The notes beneath the pieces are model-generated. The model did no database searches. It was given only the letters and a program-made list of their open reading frames with translations, and was not told where the DNA came from. The position numbers and the translations under genes are program-made. A stretch of DNA of 45,245 bases from an uncultured Prevotellaceae bacterium (lineage in GTDB: Bacteria; Bacteroidota; Bacteroidia; Bacteroidales; Bacteroidaceae). Within the stretch, counting starts at the first letter, position 1, and the number at the start of each line of letters is the position of its first letter. Of the stretch, positions 26,520 to 34,029 are shown in pieces. The stretch is from NCBI GenBank assembly GCA_900316975.1, contig ONFA01000015.1, forward strand, positions 1 to 45,245. The letters are read 5' to 3'.

Positions 26520-27485
26520 TTACTTACATTGTTTGAGTTCTTCTTTCAACTGTCCTCGTGGAACGCCGAGTTGGATGGCACGTTGGAAGTCTTGTTTGGC
26601 TTGGTGCTTATGGCCTTCCTTCAAGTGGAGGTATGCACGGGTGAGGATGAGGTTTTTGTTTTCGGGTTCCAGTTCGATGGCTTTGTCCAGATCCATCAGG
26701 GCAAGTTCTGACTGTTTATTTTCAGCCTCTATCTCAGCACGGATGGAGTAGAGTTCTGCCTTGTCGGGATATTGGTCGATGAGGAGAGTGAGACGGGTGA
26801 CAGCCTCCTGTGGCTTATTGGCATTTTGGAAGAGGATGGCAACACCGAGGAGGGCTGCGTAGTTGTCGGGTTGGAGGGTCAACAGGTGCTCGTAGTCGGT
26901 CTTAGCACTCTGGTAGTTGCGTTGCTGCTGGTAGATGTAGGCACGACTGAGCAGAGCATCGGTGTTGTTGGGGGCAACGTCTATGATTTTTGTGTAGTTG
27001 TGCAGGGCTTTACTGTAGTTGTCCAAAGACAGTAGAATGTCTGCCTGTGCCTTGAGGATAGGGACATTGAGAGGGGCTATGCCCAAAGCAATGTCGTAAG
27101 TGTCGATGGCTTTGAGATGTTCGCCCTGCAGTTCTTGAATGTGTGCAATGTTTGCATAAGTGAGGGCGTTGCGGATGTCGTCAGGCGACGATTTCAATGC
27201 TTGACGGAAGTAACCGATGGCTTCGTCATAATGCTTTTCATTGGCAGCGGCGAGTCCCTGCTCAATGAAGGACTCGTAGGTCTGGGCGGAGGACGTGAAT
27301 AACGAAAAACTAAACACTAAAAGTAAAAGTGTTCTTGGAAGTGAAAAGTGAAAAGTGAAAAGTGAAAAATTTGAGTTACTTTTACAGATGGGTGACCATC
27401 CGAATGGTTGGTAACTTAGATTTTTCACTTTTAACTTTTCACTTTTCACTTTAATATGCTGGGCGGTATTTGTCTTCATTTTCAT
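26520..27485 (-). CDS. tetratricopeptide-repeat protein, secreted
   Basis: A protein of about 321 residues whose body is some seven TPR units (YESFIEQGLAAANEKHYDEA, ALTYANIAHIQELQGEHLKA, ALLSRAYIYQQQRNYQSA and so on). Before them is a hydrophobic stretch, TLLLLVFSFSLFTSSAQTY, that looks like a signal peptide, but no methionine directly precedes it. The only upstream ATG codons lie in the end of rsgA or beyond, separated by about 50 residues from the inverted repeat 27338-27452 (KVKSEKLKVKN). The annotated start (27485) is the nearest ATG and is uncertain; a non-ATG start near the hydrophobic stretch is equally possible. It probably serves as a periplasmic scaffold. Confidence 0.75.
   Translation of the reverse strand: MKMKTNTAQHIKVKSEKLKVKNLSYQPFGWSPICKSNSNFSLFTFHFSLPRTLLLLVFSFSLFTSSAQTYESFIEQGLAAANEKHYDEAIGYFRQALKSSPDDIRNALTYANIAHIQELQGEHLKAIDTYDIALGIAPLNVPILKAQADILLSLDNYSKALHNYTKIIDVAPNNTDALLSRAYIYQQQRNYQSAKTDYEHLLTLQPDNYAALLGVAILFQNANKPQEAVTRLTLLIDQYPDKAELYSIRAEIEAENKQSELALMDLDKAIELEPENKNLILTRAYLHLKEGHKHQAKQDFQRAIQLGVPRGQLKEELKQCK
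27338..27452. repeat. AGTGAAA inverted repeat at the rsgA/TPR junction
   Basis: Arms of about 33 bases (27338-27370 and 27420-27452) made of AGTGAAA units are complementary with about one mismatch. The right arm ends in the rsgA stop codon (27451-27453). The element is read in frame at the N-terminus of the TPR gene. Confidence 0.88.
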
Positions 27486-28500
27486 CTTCGAGCATGGAGA
27501 GGTAGGAGTTGTAGCGGCTTTCGGCGATGTCGTGGCGTTCAACAGCCTCACGCACGGCGCAGTGGGGTTCGTGGGTGTGGGTGCAGTTGTTGAAGCGGCA
27601 GTCGGCTGAGAAGTGAAAGATTTCCTTGAAATAGTGGCTGACCTCCTCCTTCTTCATGTTGAAGGTGCCGAAGCCTTTGATGCCGGGCGTGTCAATGATG
27701 TAGCCACCGCTGCCCACTTCATACATCTCGGAGAAGGTAGTGGTGTGCTTGCCGGTGTTATAGGCATCGCTGATGTCGCTGGTGCGCAGGTGGAGGTGGG
27801 GAAAGAGAGTGTTGATGAGGGTTGATTTGCCCACGCCGCTGTTGCCCGACAGAAGGGTGATTCTGCCTTGCAGTTCGGCTCTCAACTCCTCCACACCTTC
27901 GCCTGTCAGGGCAGAGATGCGGCGGCAGGGATAGCCGATGGTTTCGTAGAGGTTGATGACTCCGTCGAGATAGTCTTTCCATTCGTCGTCTATCAGGTCT
28001 ATCTTGTTGAAGACGAGGGTGACGGGCACACTGTATGCCTCAGCTGAAGCCAAAAAGCGGTCGATGAACTGGAGAGGTGTTTCAGGCTGTTGGATGGTGA
28101 TGATGAGGAAACACATATCGACGTTGGCGGCGATGATGTGCGACTGCTTGGAGAGGTTGGTCGATTTGCGGATGATGTAGTTCTTGCGGTCGTCAATCGC
28201 TGTAATGAGACCAGACCCAACCACAGACCCTCCCCTCACCCTCCCTACAGGGAGGGGGTGGTTACCTTGTTCGTTAGTTTCCTCATTAGCAGAGATACTA
28301 CTCCCTCCCTGTAGGGAGGGTGAGGGGAGGGTCTGCTGCTCGTAGGGCGTAAAGGTCACCCTATCGCCAATCGCCACAGGATTGGTCGTTCGGATGCCGC
28401 GAATGCGGAAGTTGCCCTTGACCTTGCAGTCGAAGACCTCTCCCGCATCCGATTTGACGGTATAACTATACCCAGTGTTTCTGACGACGAGTCCGTGCAT
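27451..28500 (-). CDS. rsgA: ribosome small-subunit-dependent GTPase A
   Basis: A 349-residue circularly permuted GTPase that helps 30S maturation. The OB domain is followed by G4 (FNKID), G1 (LLSGNSGVGKSTLIN) and G3 (IIDTPGIKGFG) in permuted order, then the zinc site CRFNNCTHTHEPHC. Residues about 56-93 (SPSLQGG, HPLPVGRVRGG) are encoded by a perfect inverted-repeat insert at 28224-28335 and interrupt the OB/G-domain region. The ATG at 28500 is preferred; a GTG one codon earlier is possible. The stop codon touches the next repeat element. Confidence 0.95.
   Translation of the reverse strand: MHGLVVRNTGYSYTVKSDAGEVFDCKVKGNFRIRGIRTTNPVAIGDRVTFTPYEQQTLPSPSLQGGSSISANEETNEQGNHPLPVGRVRGGSVVGSGLITAIDDRKNYIIRKSTNLSKQSHIIAANVDMCFLIITIQQPETPLQFIDRFLASAEAYSVPVTLVFNKIDLIDDEWKDYLDGVINLYETIGYPCRRISALTGEGVEELRAELQGRITLLSGNSGVGKSTLINTLFPHLHLRTSDISDAYNTGKHTTTFSEMYEVGSGGYIIDTPGIKGFGTFNMKKEEVSHYFKEIFHFSADCRFNNCTHTHEPHCAVREAVERHDIAESRYNSYLSMLEDENEDKYRPAY
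28224..28335. repeat. perfect 33-bp inverted repeat inside rsgA
   Basis: The arms 28224-28256 and 28303-28335 are exact complements, spaced by 46 bases. Each contains CCCTCCCTACAGGGAGGG, itself a palindrome. The insert is a multiple of three and open, adding about 38 residues to RsgA. Confidence 0.95.
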
Positions 28501-28507
28501 CACTTCA

Positions 28508-28615
28508 TTTACAATTTGACAATTTACAATTTACAATTCATGGAGCAATTTGGCGATTGTACAGTTCTTTCTGTCCGCATGGGAAATTGTAGATTGTAAA
28601 TCGTCAAATTGTAAA
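28508..28615. repeat. dispersed TTTACAATTTGAC palindrome, copy 1
   Basis: This 108-base element has TTTACAATTT arms and an inner part (GAGCAATTTGGCGATTGTAC, CTTTCTGTCCGCATGG) that is nearly identical at 29641-29751. It fills the gap between frr and rsgA and ends four bases from the frr stop codon. Confidence 0.92.
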
Positions 28616-28618
28616 TTT

Positions 28619-29179
28619 TTACACTGTCATAATCTCTTTGTTCTTAGCCTCGAGCATGCCATCAATCTTCTTGATGTACTTGTCGTGTGCCTTCTGAACC
28701 TTGTCCTCATAGTCCTTCTCCATGTCTTCGGGAGTGCCGGTTTTGATGGACTTCTTCAGTTTCTCGATGGCATCGCGACGGGCGTTGCGCACACTCACCT
28801 TGGCGGTCTCAGCCTCTTTCGAGCACTGCTTCGTCAGGTCCTTACGACGTTCCTCGGTCAGGGCAGGGATGCCGAGACGGATGAGTTCGCCGTTGTTCTC
28901 GGGCATGATGCCGACCGACGAGTCGATGATGGCCTTTTCGATGACCTTGAGCATCGACTTCTCCCAGGGCTTGATGGTGATGCTGCGGGCATCGGGCGTG
29001 TTGAGCGATGCCACATTGCTCAGTGGCACCATGCTGCCGTAGGAGTCAACACGTACTTCGTCCAGAATGTGTACGTTGGCACGTCCTGCACGGATGCGGC
29101 TGAGGGCTTCTTCGAGGTGCATGGCTGCAAACTCCATCTTTTCCTCAGCATCTTCCAGATACTTTTTTACTTCTTCCAT
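28619..29179 (-). CDS. frr: ribosome recycling factor
   Basis: A 186-residue protein that, with EF-G, splits post-termination ribosomes. Family motifs: LSRIRAGRANVHILDEVRVD, PLSNVASLNTPDARSITIKPW, IRLGIPALTEERRKDL and VSVRNARRDAIEKLKK. The start at 29179 gives the normal length; the frame continues upstream into a repeat (29191-29349). Genes rsgA and frr are neighbours here on one strand. Confidence 0.97.
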   Translation of the reverse strand: MEEVKKYLEDAEEKMEFAAMHLEEALSRIRAGRANVHILDEVRVDSYGSMVPLSNVASLNTPDARSITIKPWEKSMLKVIEKAIIDSSVGIMPENNGELIRLGIPALTEERRKDLTKQCSKEAETAKVSVRNARRDAIEKLKKSIKTGTPEDMEKDYEDKVQKAHDKYIKKIDGMLEAKNKEIMTV

Positions 29180-29190
29180 ATTCAATATAG

Positions 29191-29349
29191 ACCCTCTCCC
29201 CAACCCTCCCCCATAATGGGGAGGGAGTGCCATTCGGCGAGGTTCCAACGAGGGTATTGTTAAAGTTAATAATATATTTCTTCTCATTTTCCCTTACATC
29301 CCGCATGGTCTCCCTTCCCATTAACGGGGGAGGGTTGGGGAGAGGGGTT
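29191..29349. repeat. inverted repeat between two minus-strand genes
   Basis: Arms ACCCTCTCCCCAACCCTCCC (29191 on) and its near-complement (ending 29349) enclose about 85 bases. It occupies the whole gap between frr and the small gene at 29357. The GGGGAGGG arms resemble those inside rsgA. Confidence 0.85.
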
Positions 29350-29356
29350 CTTTATT

Positions 29357-29641
29357 TCAAAATTCCAAGGTCATCTGCGAGTCTTCAGCCACTTTGGTGC
29401 GATCGAAGAAGAAGTGTCCCCGCTTGCCCACTACATAGCAGTAGGGTGAATCGGCTTTCTTGCTTTCCCCTCGAAGGAACTGGTAAATCTCTTTCCATGC
29501 CTCATCGTAGGGGTGCTGCTCGCCAAAGAGTTGCGGCTCCATATTGCAGATGTTGCGAACGATATGACTTATGCGTAGGCCTTCCTTGCCCGCTTCCATC
29601 AGCAGTTTCTGTAGATTGGGTTCAAACCAACGCTGTCTCAT
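29357..29641 (-). CDS. small conserved-looking protein of unknown function
   Basis: A 94-residue soluble protein, MRQRWFEPNLQKLLMEAGKE to the end, rich in charged and aromatic residues (GEQHPYDEAWKEIYQFLRG, YVVGKRGHFFFDRTKVA). No domain is recognised. It looks real because composition and codon use match its neighbours, it has a clean ATG, and repeat elements lie on both sides but not inside. It sits between fumarase and frr on the same strand. Confidence 0.6.
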   Translation of the reverse strand: MRQRWFEPNLQKLLMEAGKEGLRISHIVRNICNMEPQLFGEQHPYDEAWKEIYQFLRGESKKADSPYCYVVGKRGHFFFDRTKVAEDSQMTLEF

Positions 29642-29751
29642 TTACAATTTGACGATTTACAATTTACAATTCATTGAGCAATTTGGCGATTGTACAAATT
29701 CCTTTCTGTCCGCATGGCAAAATTGTAAATTGTAAATCGTCAAATTGTAAA
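29641..29751. repeat. dispersed TTTACAATTTGAC palindrome, copy 2
   Basis: This is the second copy of the 28508-28615 element. It runs from the start codon of the small gene (29639-29641) to one base before the fumarase stop codon (29752-29754). Confidence 0.92.
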
Positions 29752-31404
29752 TTACAAGATGGTGCATCCCGTGCAGGGCTTCAACTGCTTGAAGAAGTCG
29801 TTGCCCTTGTCATCCACCAGGATGAAGGCTGGGAAGTCTTCCACCTCAATCTTCCAGATGGCTTCCATGCCCAGTTCGGGATATTCCACACACTCGATGC
29901 TCTTGATGCTTGACTGTGAGAGCACGGCTGCCACACCACCGATGGTGCCAAGGTAGAAACCGCCATGCTTCTTGCAGGCTTCGGTCACCACGTCGCTGCG
30001 GTTGCCTTTGGCAATCATCACAAGCGATGCGCCATTGTCTTGGAACTCATCTACGTATGGGTCCATGCGGTTGGCTGTGGTTGGACCCATCGAGCCACAA
30101 GGATAACCCTCTGGAGTCTTGGCAGGACCTGCATAGAGTACTGGATAGTCCTTGAAGTATTGTGGCATACCTTCGCCAGCATCCAGACGAGCCTTCAGTT
30201 TGGCGTGAGCAATGTCGCGCGCCACGATGATGGTGCCCTTCAGGTTCACACGGGTCGATACAGGATACTTGCTCAGTTCCTTGCGCACAGCGTCGATGCC
30301 CTGGTTCAGGTCAATCTCGATGCCCTTGCCGCCTTCGCCCGGACGACGCAGTTCCTCTGGAATCAGTTCGGATGGGTTGCTGTCCATCACCTCGAGCCAA
30401 ACGCCGTCCTTGTTAATCTTCGCCTTGATGTTGCGGTCGGCAGAGCAGGACACGCCCATGCCGATGGGGCAAGAAGCACCGTGGCGAGGCAGACGAATCA
30501 CGCGAATGTCGTGTGCCAGATACTTGCCGCCAAACTGTGCGCCAAGACCAATCTTGTAGGCTTCCTTCAGCAGTTTCTCTTCCAAATCCACGTCGCGGAA
30601 GGCACGGCCCGTTTCGTCGCCCGTAGTGGGCAGAGAGTCGTAGTATTTGATGCTGGCCAGTTTCACGGTCAGCAGGTTCTTTTCAGCCGATGTTCCGCCA
30701 ATTACGAAGGCGATGTGGTAAGGAGGACAAGCCGCTGTGCCGAGGCTCTTCATCTTCTCCACCAGGAAGGGGAGCAGTGTGCCCTCATTCTGGATGGTGG
30801 CCTTTGTCATGGGGTAGAAGTAAGTCTTGTTGGCAGAGCCGCCACCCTTTGCCACCATCACGAAACGGTACTCGGCACCCTCCGTTGCCTCGATGTCAAT
30901 CTGGGCAGGCAGGTTGCACTTCGTGTTCACCTCGTCATACATGTTCAGCGGTGCATTCTGTGAGTAACGCAGATTGTCCTGAGTGAAGGTGTTGAACACA
31001 CCCCTCGACAGTGCCTCCTCGTCTTCAAAACCAGTCCACACCTGCTGACCCTTCTCGCCGTGAATGATGGCCGTACCCGTGTCTTGGCAGAAGGGGAGGA
31101 CTCCCTTGGCTGCCGTCTCAGCGTTGCGCAGGAACTGCAGTGCCACATACTTGTCATTCTCAGTGGCTTCTGGGTCGCGCAGAATCTTCGCCACTTGCAG
31201 GTTGTGCTCACGGCGCAGCATGAACTCCACATCGTGGAATGCCTGCTGAGCCAGCAGCGTGAGTGCCTCTGGCGACACTTTCACTATTTCTTTTCCTTCA
31301 AACTCGCCAACACTGACACCCTCTCGTGTCAGCAGTCGGTATTCAGTCTTGTCCTGTCCCATCTGGAACATGGGAGCGTACTTAAATTCTGGTGCTTGAG
31401 CCAT
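29752..31404 (-). CDS. fumA: class I fumarate hydratase
   Basis: A 550-residue iron-sulfur fumarase interconverting fumarate and malate. Candidate [4Fe-4S] cysteines are C106 (LPFCQDTG), C226 (GTAACPPYH) and C312 or C320 ([12 protein letters not shown]). The C-terminal domain carries [15 protein letters not shown] and [15 protein letters not shown]. Length matches E. coli FumA/FumB; the letter of the symbol is by analogy only. A promoter lies at 31447-31476. In Bacteroidales this step feeds fumarate respiration to succinate. Confidence 0.95.
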   Translation of the reverse strand: MAQAPEFKYAPMFQMGQDKTEYRLLTREGVSVGEFEGKEIVKVSPEALTLLAQQAFHDVEFMLRREHNLQVAKILRDPEATENDKYVALQFLRNAETAAKGVLPFCQDTGTAIIHGEKGQQVWTGFEDEEALSRGVFNTFTQDNLRYSQNAPLNMYDEVNTKCNLPAQIDIEATEGAEYRFVMVAKGGGSANKTYFYPMTKATIQNEGTLLPFLVEKMKSLGTAACPPYHIAFVIGGTSAEKNLLTVKLASIKYYDSLPTTGDETGRAFRDVDLEEKLLKEAYKIGLGAQFGGKYLAHDIRVIRLPRHGASCPIGMGVSCSADRNIKAKINKDGVWLEVMDSNPSELIPEELRRPGEGGKGIEIDLNQGIDAVRKELSKYPVSTRVNLKGTIIVARDIAHAKLKARLDAGEGMPQYFKDYPVLYAGPAKTPEGYPCGSMGPTTANRMDPYVDEFQDNGASLVMIAKGNRSDVVTEACKKHGGFYLGTIGGVAAVLSQSSIKSIECVEYPELGMEAIWKIEVEDFPAFILVDDKGNDFFKQLKPCTGCTIL

Positions 31405-31446
31405 AAAATGTTAGGTTTTATTGTTTTGTATGTTTATTTTCACTCG

Positions 31447-31476
31447 CAAAGATACATCAAATCAGCGAAAAACAAA
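31447..31476 (-). promoter_or_regulatory. promoter of the fumarase gene
   Basis: On the minus strand, TTTG (31473-31476) and TATCTTTG (31447-31454) are 18 bases apart, matching the Bacteroidetes -33/-7 pair. Confidence 0.75.
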
Positions 31477-31865
31477 ACATTTTCGTGTTGTTTTTTGTGA
31501 AAAAGGGCGAGGAGGGGCGGAAGAAGGGGGAAAAGAGGTGAAAATGAAAAAAGTTCATGGTCTCTAATTGCCACCACGGGAAGCCTTTGCCTGCCGATTT
31601 TCTTTATTCCCCAATGGTTTGTCTGCTCAAGACGGCAATCGCTGTTAGGATGAGATTGTGTATGCTATGAACAAATATACAACATCTTATGTCACGATAT
31701 TTTGTATAAGTACAAAACAGGACTATACCAAAAATTAGAGTGTCAAATCGGAAATACAAAACAAAAGCAGCTATACAAAGGCTGAAAGCAAGCGAATTAC
31801 ACCAAAGAAATGACAATGCAAATAGAGGTCTCACAGAGAAAAATGGAAAAGGTTTTTGGCACATA
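31477..31865. other. intergenic gap, no convincing gene
   Basis: The first 50 bases or so are almost purely purine (GGGCGAGGAGGGGCGGAAG). The rest is AT-rich; a weak 86-codon minus-strand frame looks like chance. Nothing else is seen. Confidence 0.5.
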
Positions 31866-31924
31866 AAAAAATGCTACCGCATTTGTAAACCTTATAGGTG
31901 GTGGGCCATGCTGTAGCATTTTTT
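31866..31924. terminator. hairpin terminator
   Basis: AAAAATGCTAC (from 31866) pairs with GTAGCATTTTTT (31913-31924). The T run on the far side would end the minus-strand transcript of the gene at 31957. Confidence 0.75.
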
Positions 31925-31956
31925 CTATTTCCTCATTATTTGCAATGCTTTATACC

Positions 31957-32745
31957 TCACAACTTGAGGGCAAGATAAAGGCGGAAGCCACTTGTACGAA
32001 ACTTTGTCTTTCCGACAGCATTGTAGTCTATCTTAGAATAGGCGGGATGGTCATTTTCATCCTCATCTATAACATTCTTGTACTTTGCCGCCCCTGTGTA
32101 TCCTTCGACACCAATACCGATACGGCTCCAAACGATTTCTCCTCCATAAGTAAAGGTTGTCTTGTAACTGCTGTGAGCGTCGCCATCGGCAATGATGAGA
32201 GAACCGGACGGCACGACATGGAAGAAGGTCTTGACTTTAAGTTTGCCTACTGGGTTGATGGTGATGGAGGGACCTATAGCAAAACCTATGTCAACAGAAT
32301 GAAGTCCAATGGACGAGTAGTCGTTTTTGTCTTTATCGCTTTTATCGTAAAAGAGGTCGGAATCATATATGCCTCTGTCTTTTTCTTTGAATTTGGCATA
32401 ACTGACATCAAGGCCTGCATCAATGCCGAACTTTATCATGTTGGCAACAGGCTTCTTATGCACATAGATTACTCTACCGATAGAGAGGGCAAAAGCCACC
32501 TGACTATTATACTTTTCATTGAAGTCAACATCGTTGAGTTTTCCCCATTCGTAGCCTAAATTCCAGAACGTCCTGCCACTCCAGATTTTCTTATACATAG
32601 CTTCGTCCTCTTCATCTTGCAGACGTTGAGAGAGAGAATCAGTCCTTGTCTGAGGGCTATTGGAAAGCATCTCTATGTCAGAGTCATGCGCTATTGTAAC
32701 CACGGAGAGCAGGAGTAAAAGGGATGTGAGCAAATATTTCTTCAT
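31957..32745 (-). CDS. predicted outer-membrane barrel-like protein
   Basis: A 262-residue exported protein with signal peptide MKKYLLTSLLLLLSVVTIA. The mature part has alternating strands (SQVAFALSIGRVIYVH, SVDIGFAIGPSITINPVG, TFTYGGEIVWSRIGIGVEGY) and ends FRLYLALKL, fitting a beta-barrel. I do not recognise the family. Its start is three bases from the end of the lipoprotein gene, so the two form an operon and may work together in the outer membrane. Confidence 0.7.
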   Translation of the reverse strand: MKKYLLTSLLLLLSVVTIAHDSDIEMLSNSPQTRTDSLSQRLQDEEDEAMYKKIWSGRTFWNLGYEWGKLNDVDFNEKYNSQVAFALSIGRVIYVHKKPVANMIKFGIDAGLDVSYAKFKEKDRGIYDSDLFYDKSDKDKNDYSSIGLHSVDIGFAIGPSITINPVGKLKVKTFFHVVPSGSLIIADGDAHSSYKTTFTYGGEIVWSRIGIGVEGYTGAAKYKNVIDEDENDHPAYSKIDYNAVGKTKFRTSGFRLYLALKL

Positions 32746-32748
32746 ACC

Positions 32749-33771
32749 TTATTTCTTTTCGTCCAGATACCATGTCATAAATTCCTCAAAATCTTCTTCT
32801 ACTTCTAACGGCTCGGTGATAGCAAGTTGATCATTGCGAAAAGCGACGTTCACAGTGCCTGACCAATGGTTGTTTTCCATCGTTTCATAGTTCCACGAAT
32901 AGCGCAACATTCCTTTGCTAATGTCTTTCCATGCCCATGTTGAGATTCCCAGCTTTTCTTCGTTGTAATAGACCATGTAGGTACCGGCCTTGGTGAAGAC
33001 GACGTATTCTGGCACCTCTACTTCTTCAAACAAGTCTTCATCGTGGTCTTCATCATATGCCTTATGCACCTTATGTGTATACTCATCATCTTCTTCTTCA
33101 TCAAAGTAGCTGGCATACTTCTTCCCCAAATCTTTCAGGTCTTTATAGAACTGTTGAAAGCCTTCCTGCGTGCAGGGATATTCTTTATTGTGAATCTGCT
33201 TTGTATCCAGATTGGCCACATACCGGAAATTGGAAATTTTCCAAGAACGGCAGATTTTGTTTGTCAGGTCCTCGCTCGGATACTGCGTATGTTTGGCCAC
33301 TGGTACCACGTATGAAGCTGTGCTTCCCTGCGGAGTGACCGTAATGGAAAGGGCATCGGCATCGCTTCCATTGACGGTGATGGTACCCCATCTTTCGAGC
33401 AGGAACTGATTGTCGCTAATTTTGGTGTATTTCCCATAAATAATATTGGGGTTAACGCTTCTTGTGGTTCGTGCAAACGTTTTAGCCATCATTTTTGTGC
33501 GCGGAGCAATATAACTTGGATAATGACCATTCATCTGAACGATGTAGTCACCACTGGCTGTCAGTTCGATGGACTTGATGTCACTCTCGGAGGACTGCAC
33601 TTCGTAAAGAGCACTGACACTCTCATAGACAGGAGTTTGAAGGTTCTGACCACCGTTTAGTGAGGCTCCATTCCCACCACCGTCATCATCTTTACTGCAA
33701 GAAATGAAACCAAGACTCAAAAACGCAACCATCAATGTGGTCATCAAACAATACTTTTTCATTGTATTCAA
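32749..33771 (-). CDS. lipoprotein of unknown function
   Basis: A 340-residue SPII lipoprotein: MKKYCLMTTLMVAFLSLGFI, then the lipobox SC and SKDDDGGGNG, an acidic/glycine linker typical of surface-exposed Bacteroidetes lipoproteins. The mature domain is rich in D, E, Y and W and has no recognised motif. The start may be 33771 or the ATG three codons later (33762). It precedes the barrel protein in a two-gene operon. Confidence 0.75.
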   Translation of the reverse strand: MNTMKKYCLMTTLMVAFLSLGFISCSKDDDGGGNGASLNGGQNLQTPVYESVSALYEVQSSESDIKSIELTASGDYIVQMNGHYPSYIAPRTKMMAKTFARTTRSVNPNIIYGKYTKISDNQFLLERWGTITVNGSDADALSITVTPQGSTASYVVPVAKHTQYPSEDLTNKICRSWKISNFRYVANLDTKQIHNKEYPCTQEGFQQFYKDLKDLGKKYASYFDEEEDDEYTHKVHKAYDEDHDEDLFEEVEVPEYVVFTKAGTYMVYYNEEKLGISTWAWKDISKGMLRYSWNYETMENNHWSGTVNVAFRNDQLAITEPLEVEEDFEEFMTWYLDEKK

Positions 33772-33993
33772 TTGTTTTTATAGAGGTTAAACACTTATGT
33801 TAACTATTGCAAATGCAAATTAAGGCATTTTTTTGTTATTATCCAAACATTTGCAAAACTTTTTTGGGGAAATGGGGCATCGGTTGCTTGTTGACAGCGG
33901 ATAATGAGCCTTATTTGAATAACGACAAAATTCTTCTCGTGGCGTTTTTTTACTTTTTTCTGACTCAATGTGTGAGTATTCAGGAAAAGGTTG

Positions 33994-34001
33994 TATATTT
34001 G
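33994..34001 (+). promoter_or_regulatory. -7 box of the GH3 gene
   Basis: TATATTTG matches TAnnTTTG and stands 28 bases before the chosen start codon; it argues against the earlier ATG at 33991, which lies beside the box. Confidence 0.7.
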
Positions 34002-34029
34002 TCCGCACAAACTCAATAACTTTTTAAAT

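Noticed and set aside
31604..31864. 86-codon minus-strand frame with hydrophobic stretches
   Set aside because: Low-complexity AT-rich sequence rich in F and C, no start context, no neighbour link; judged chance.
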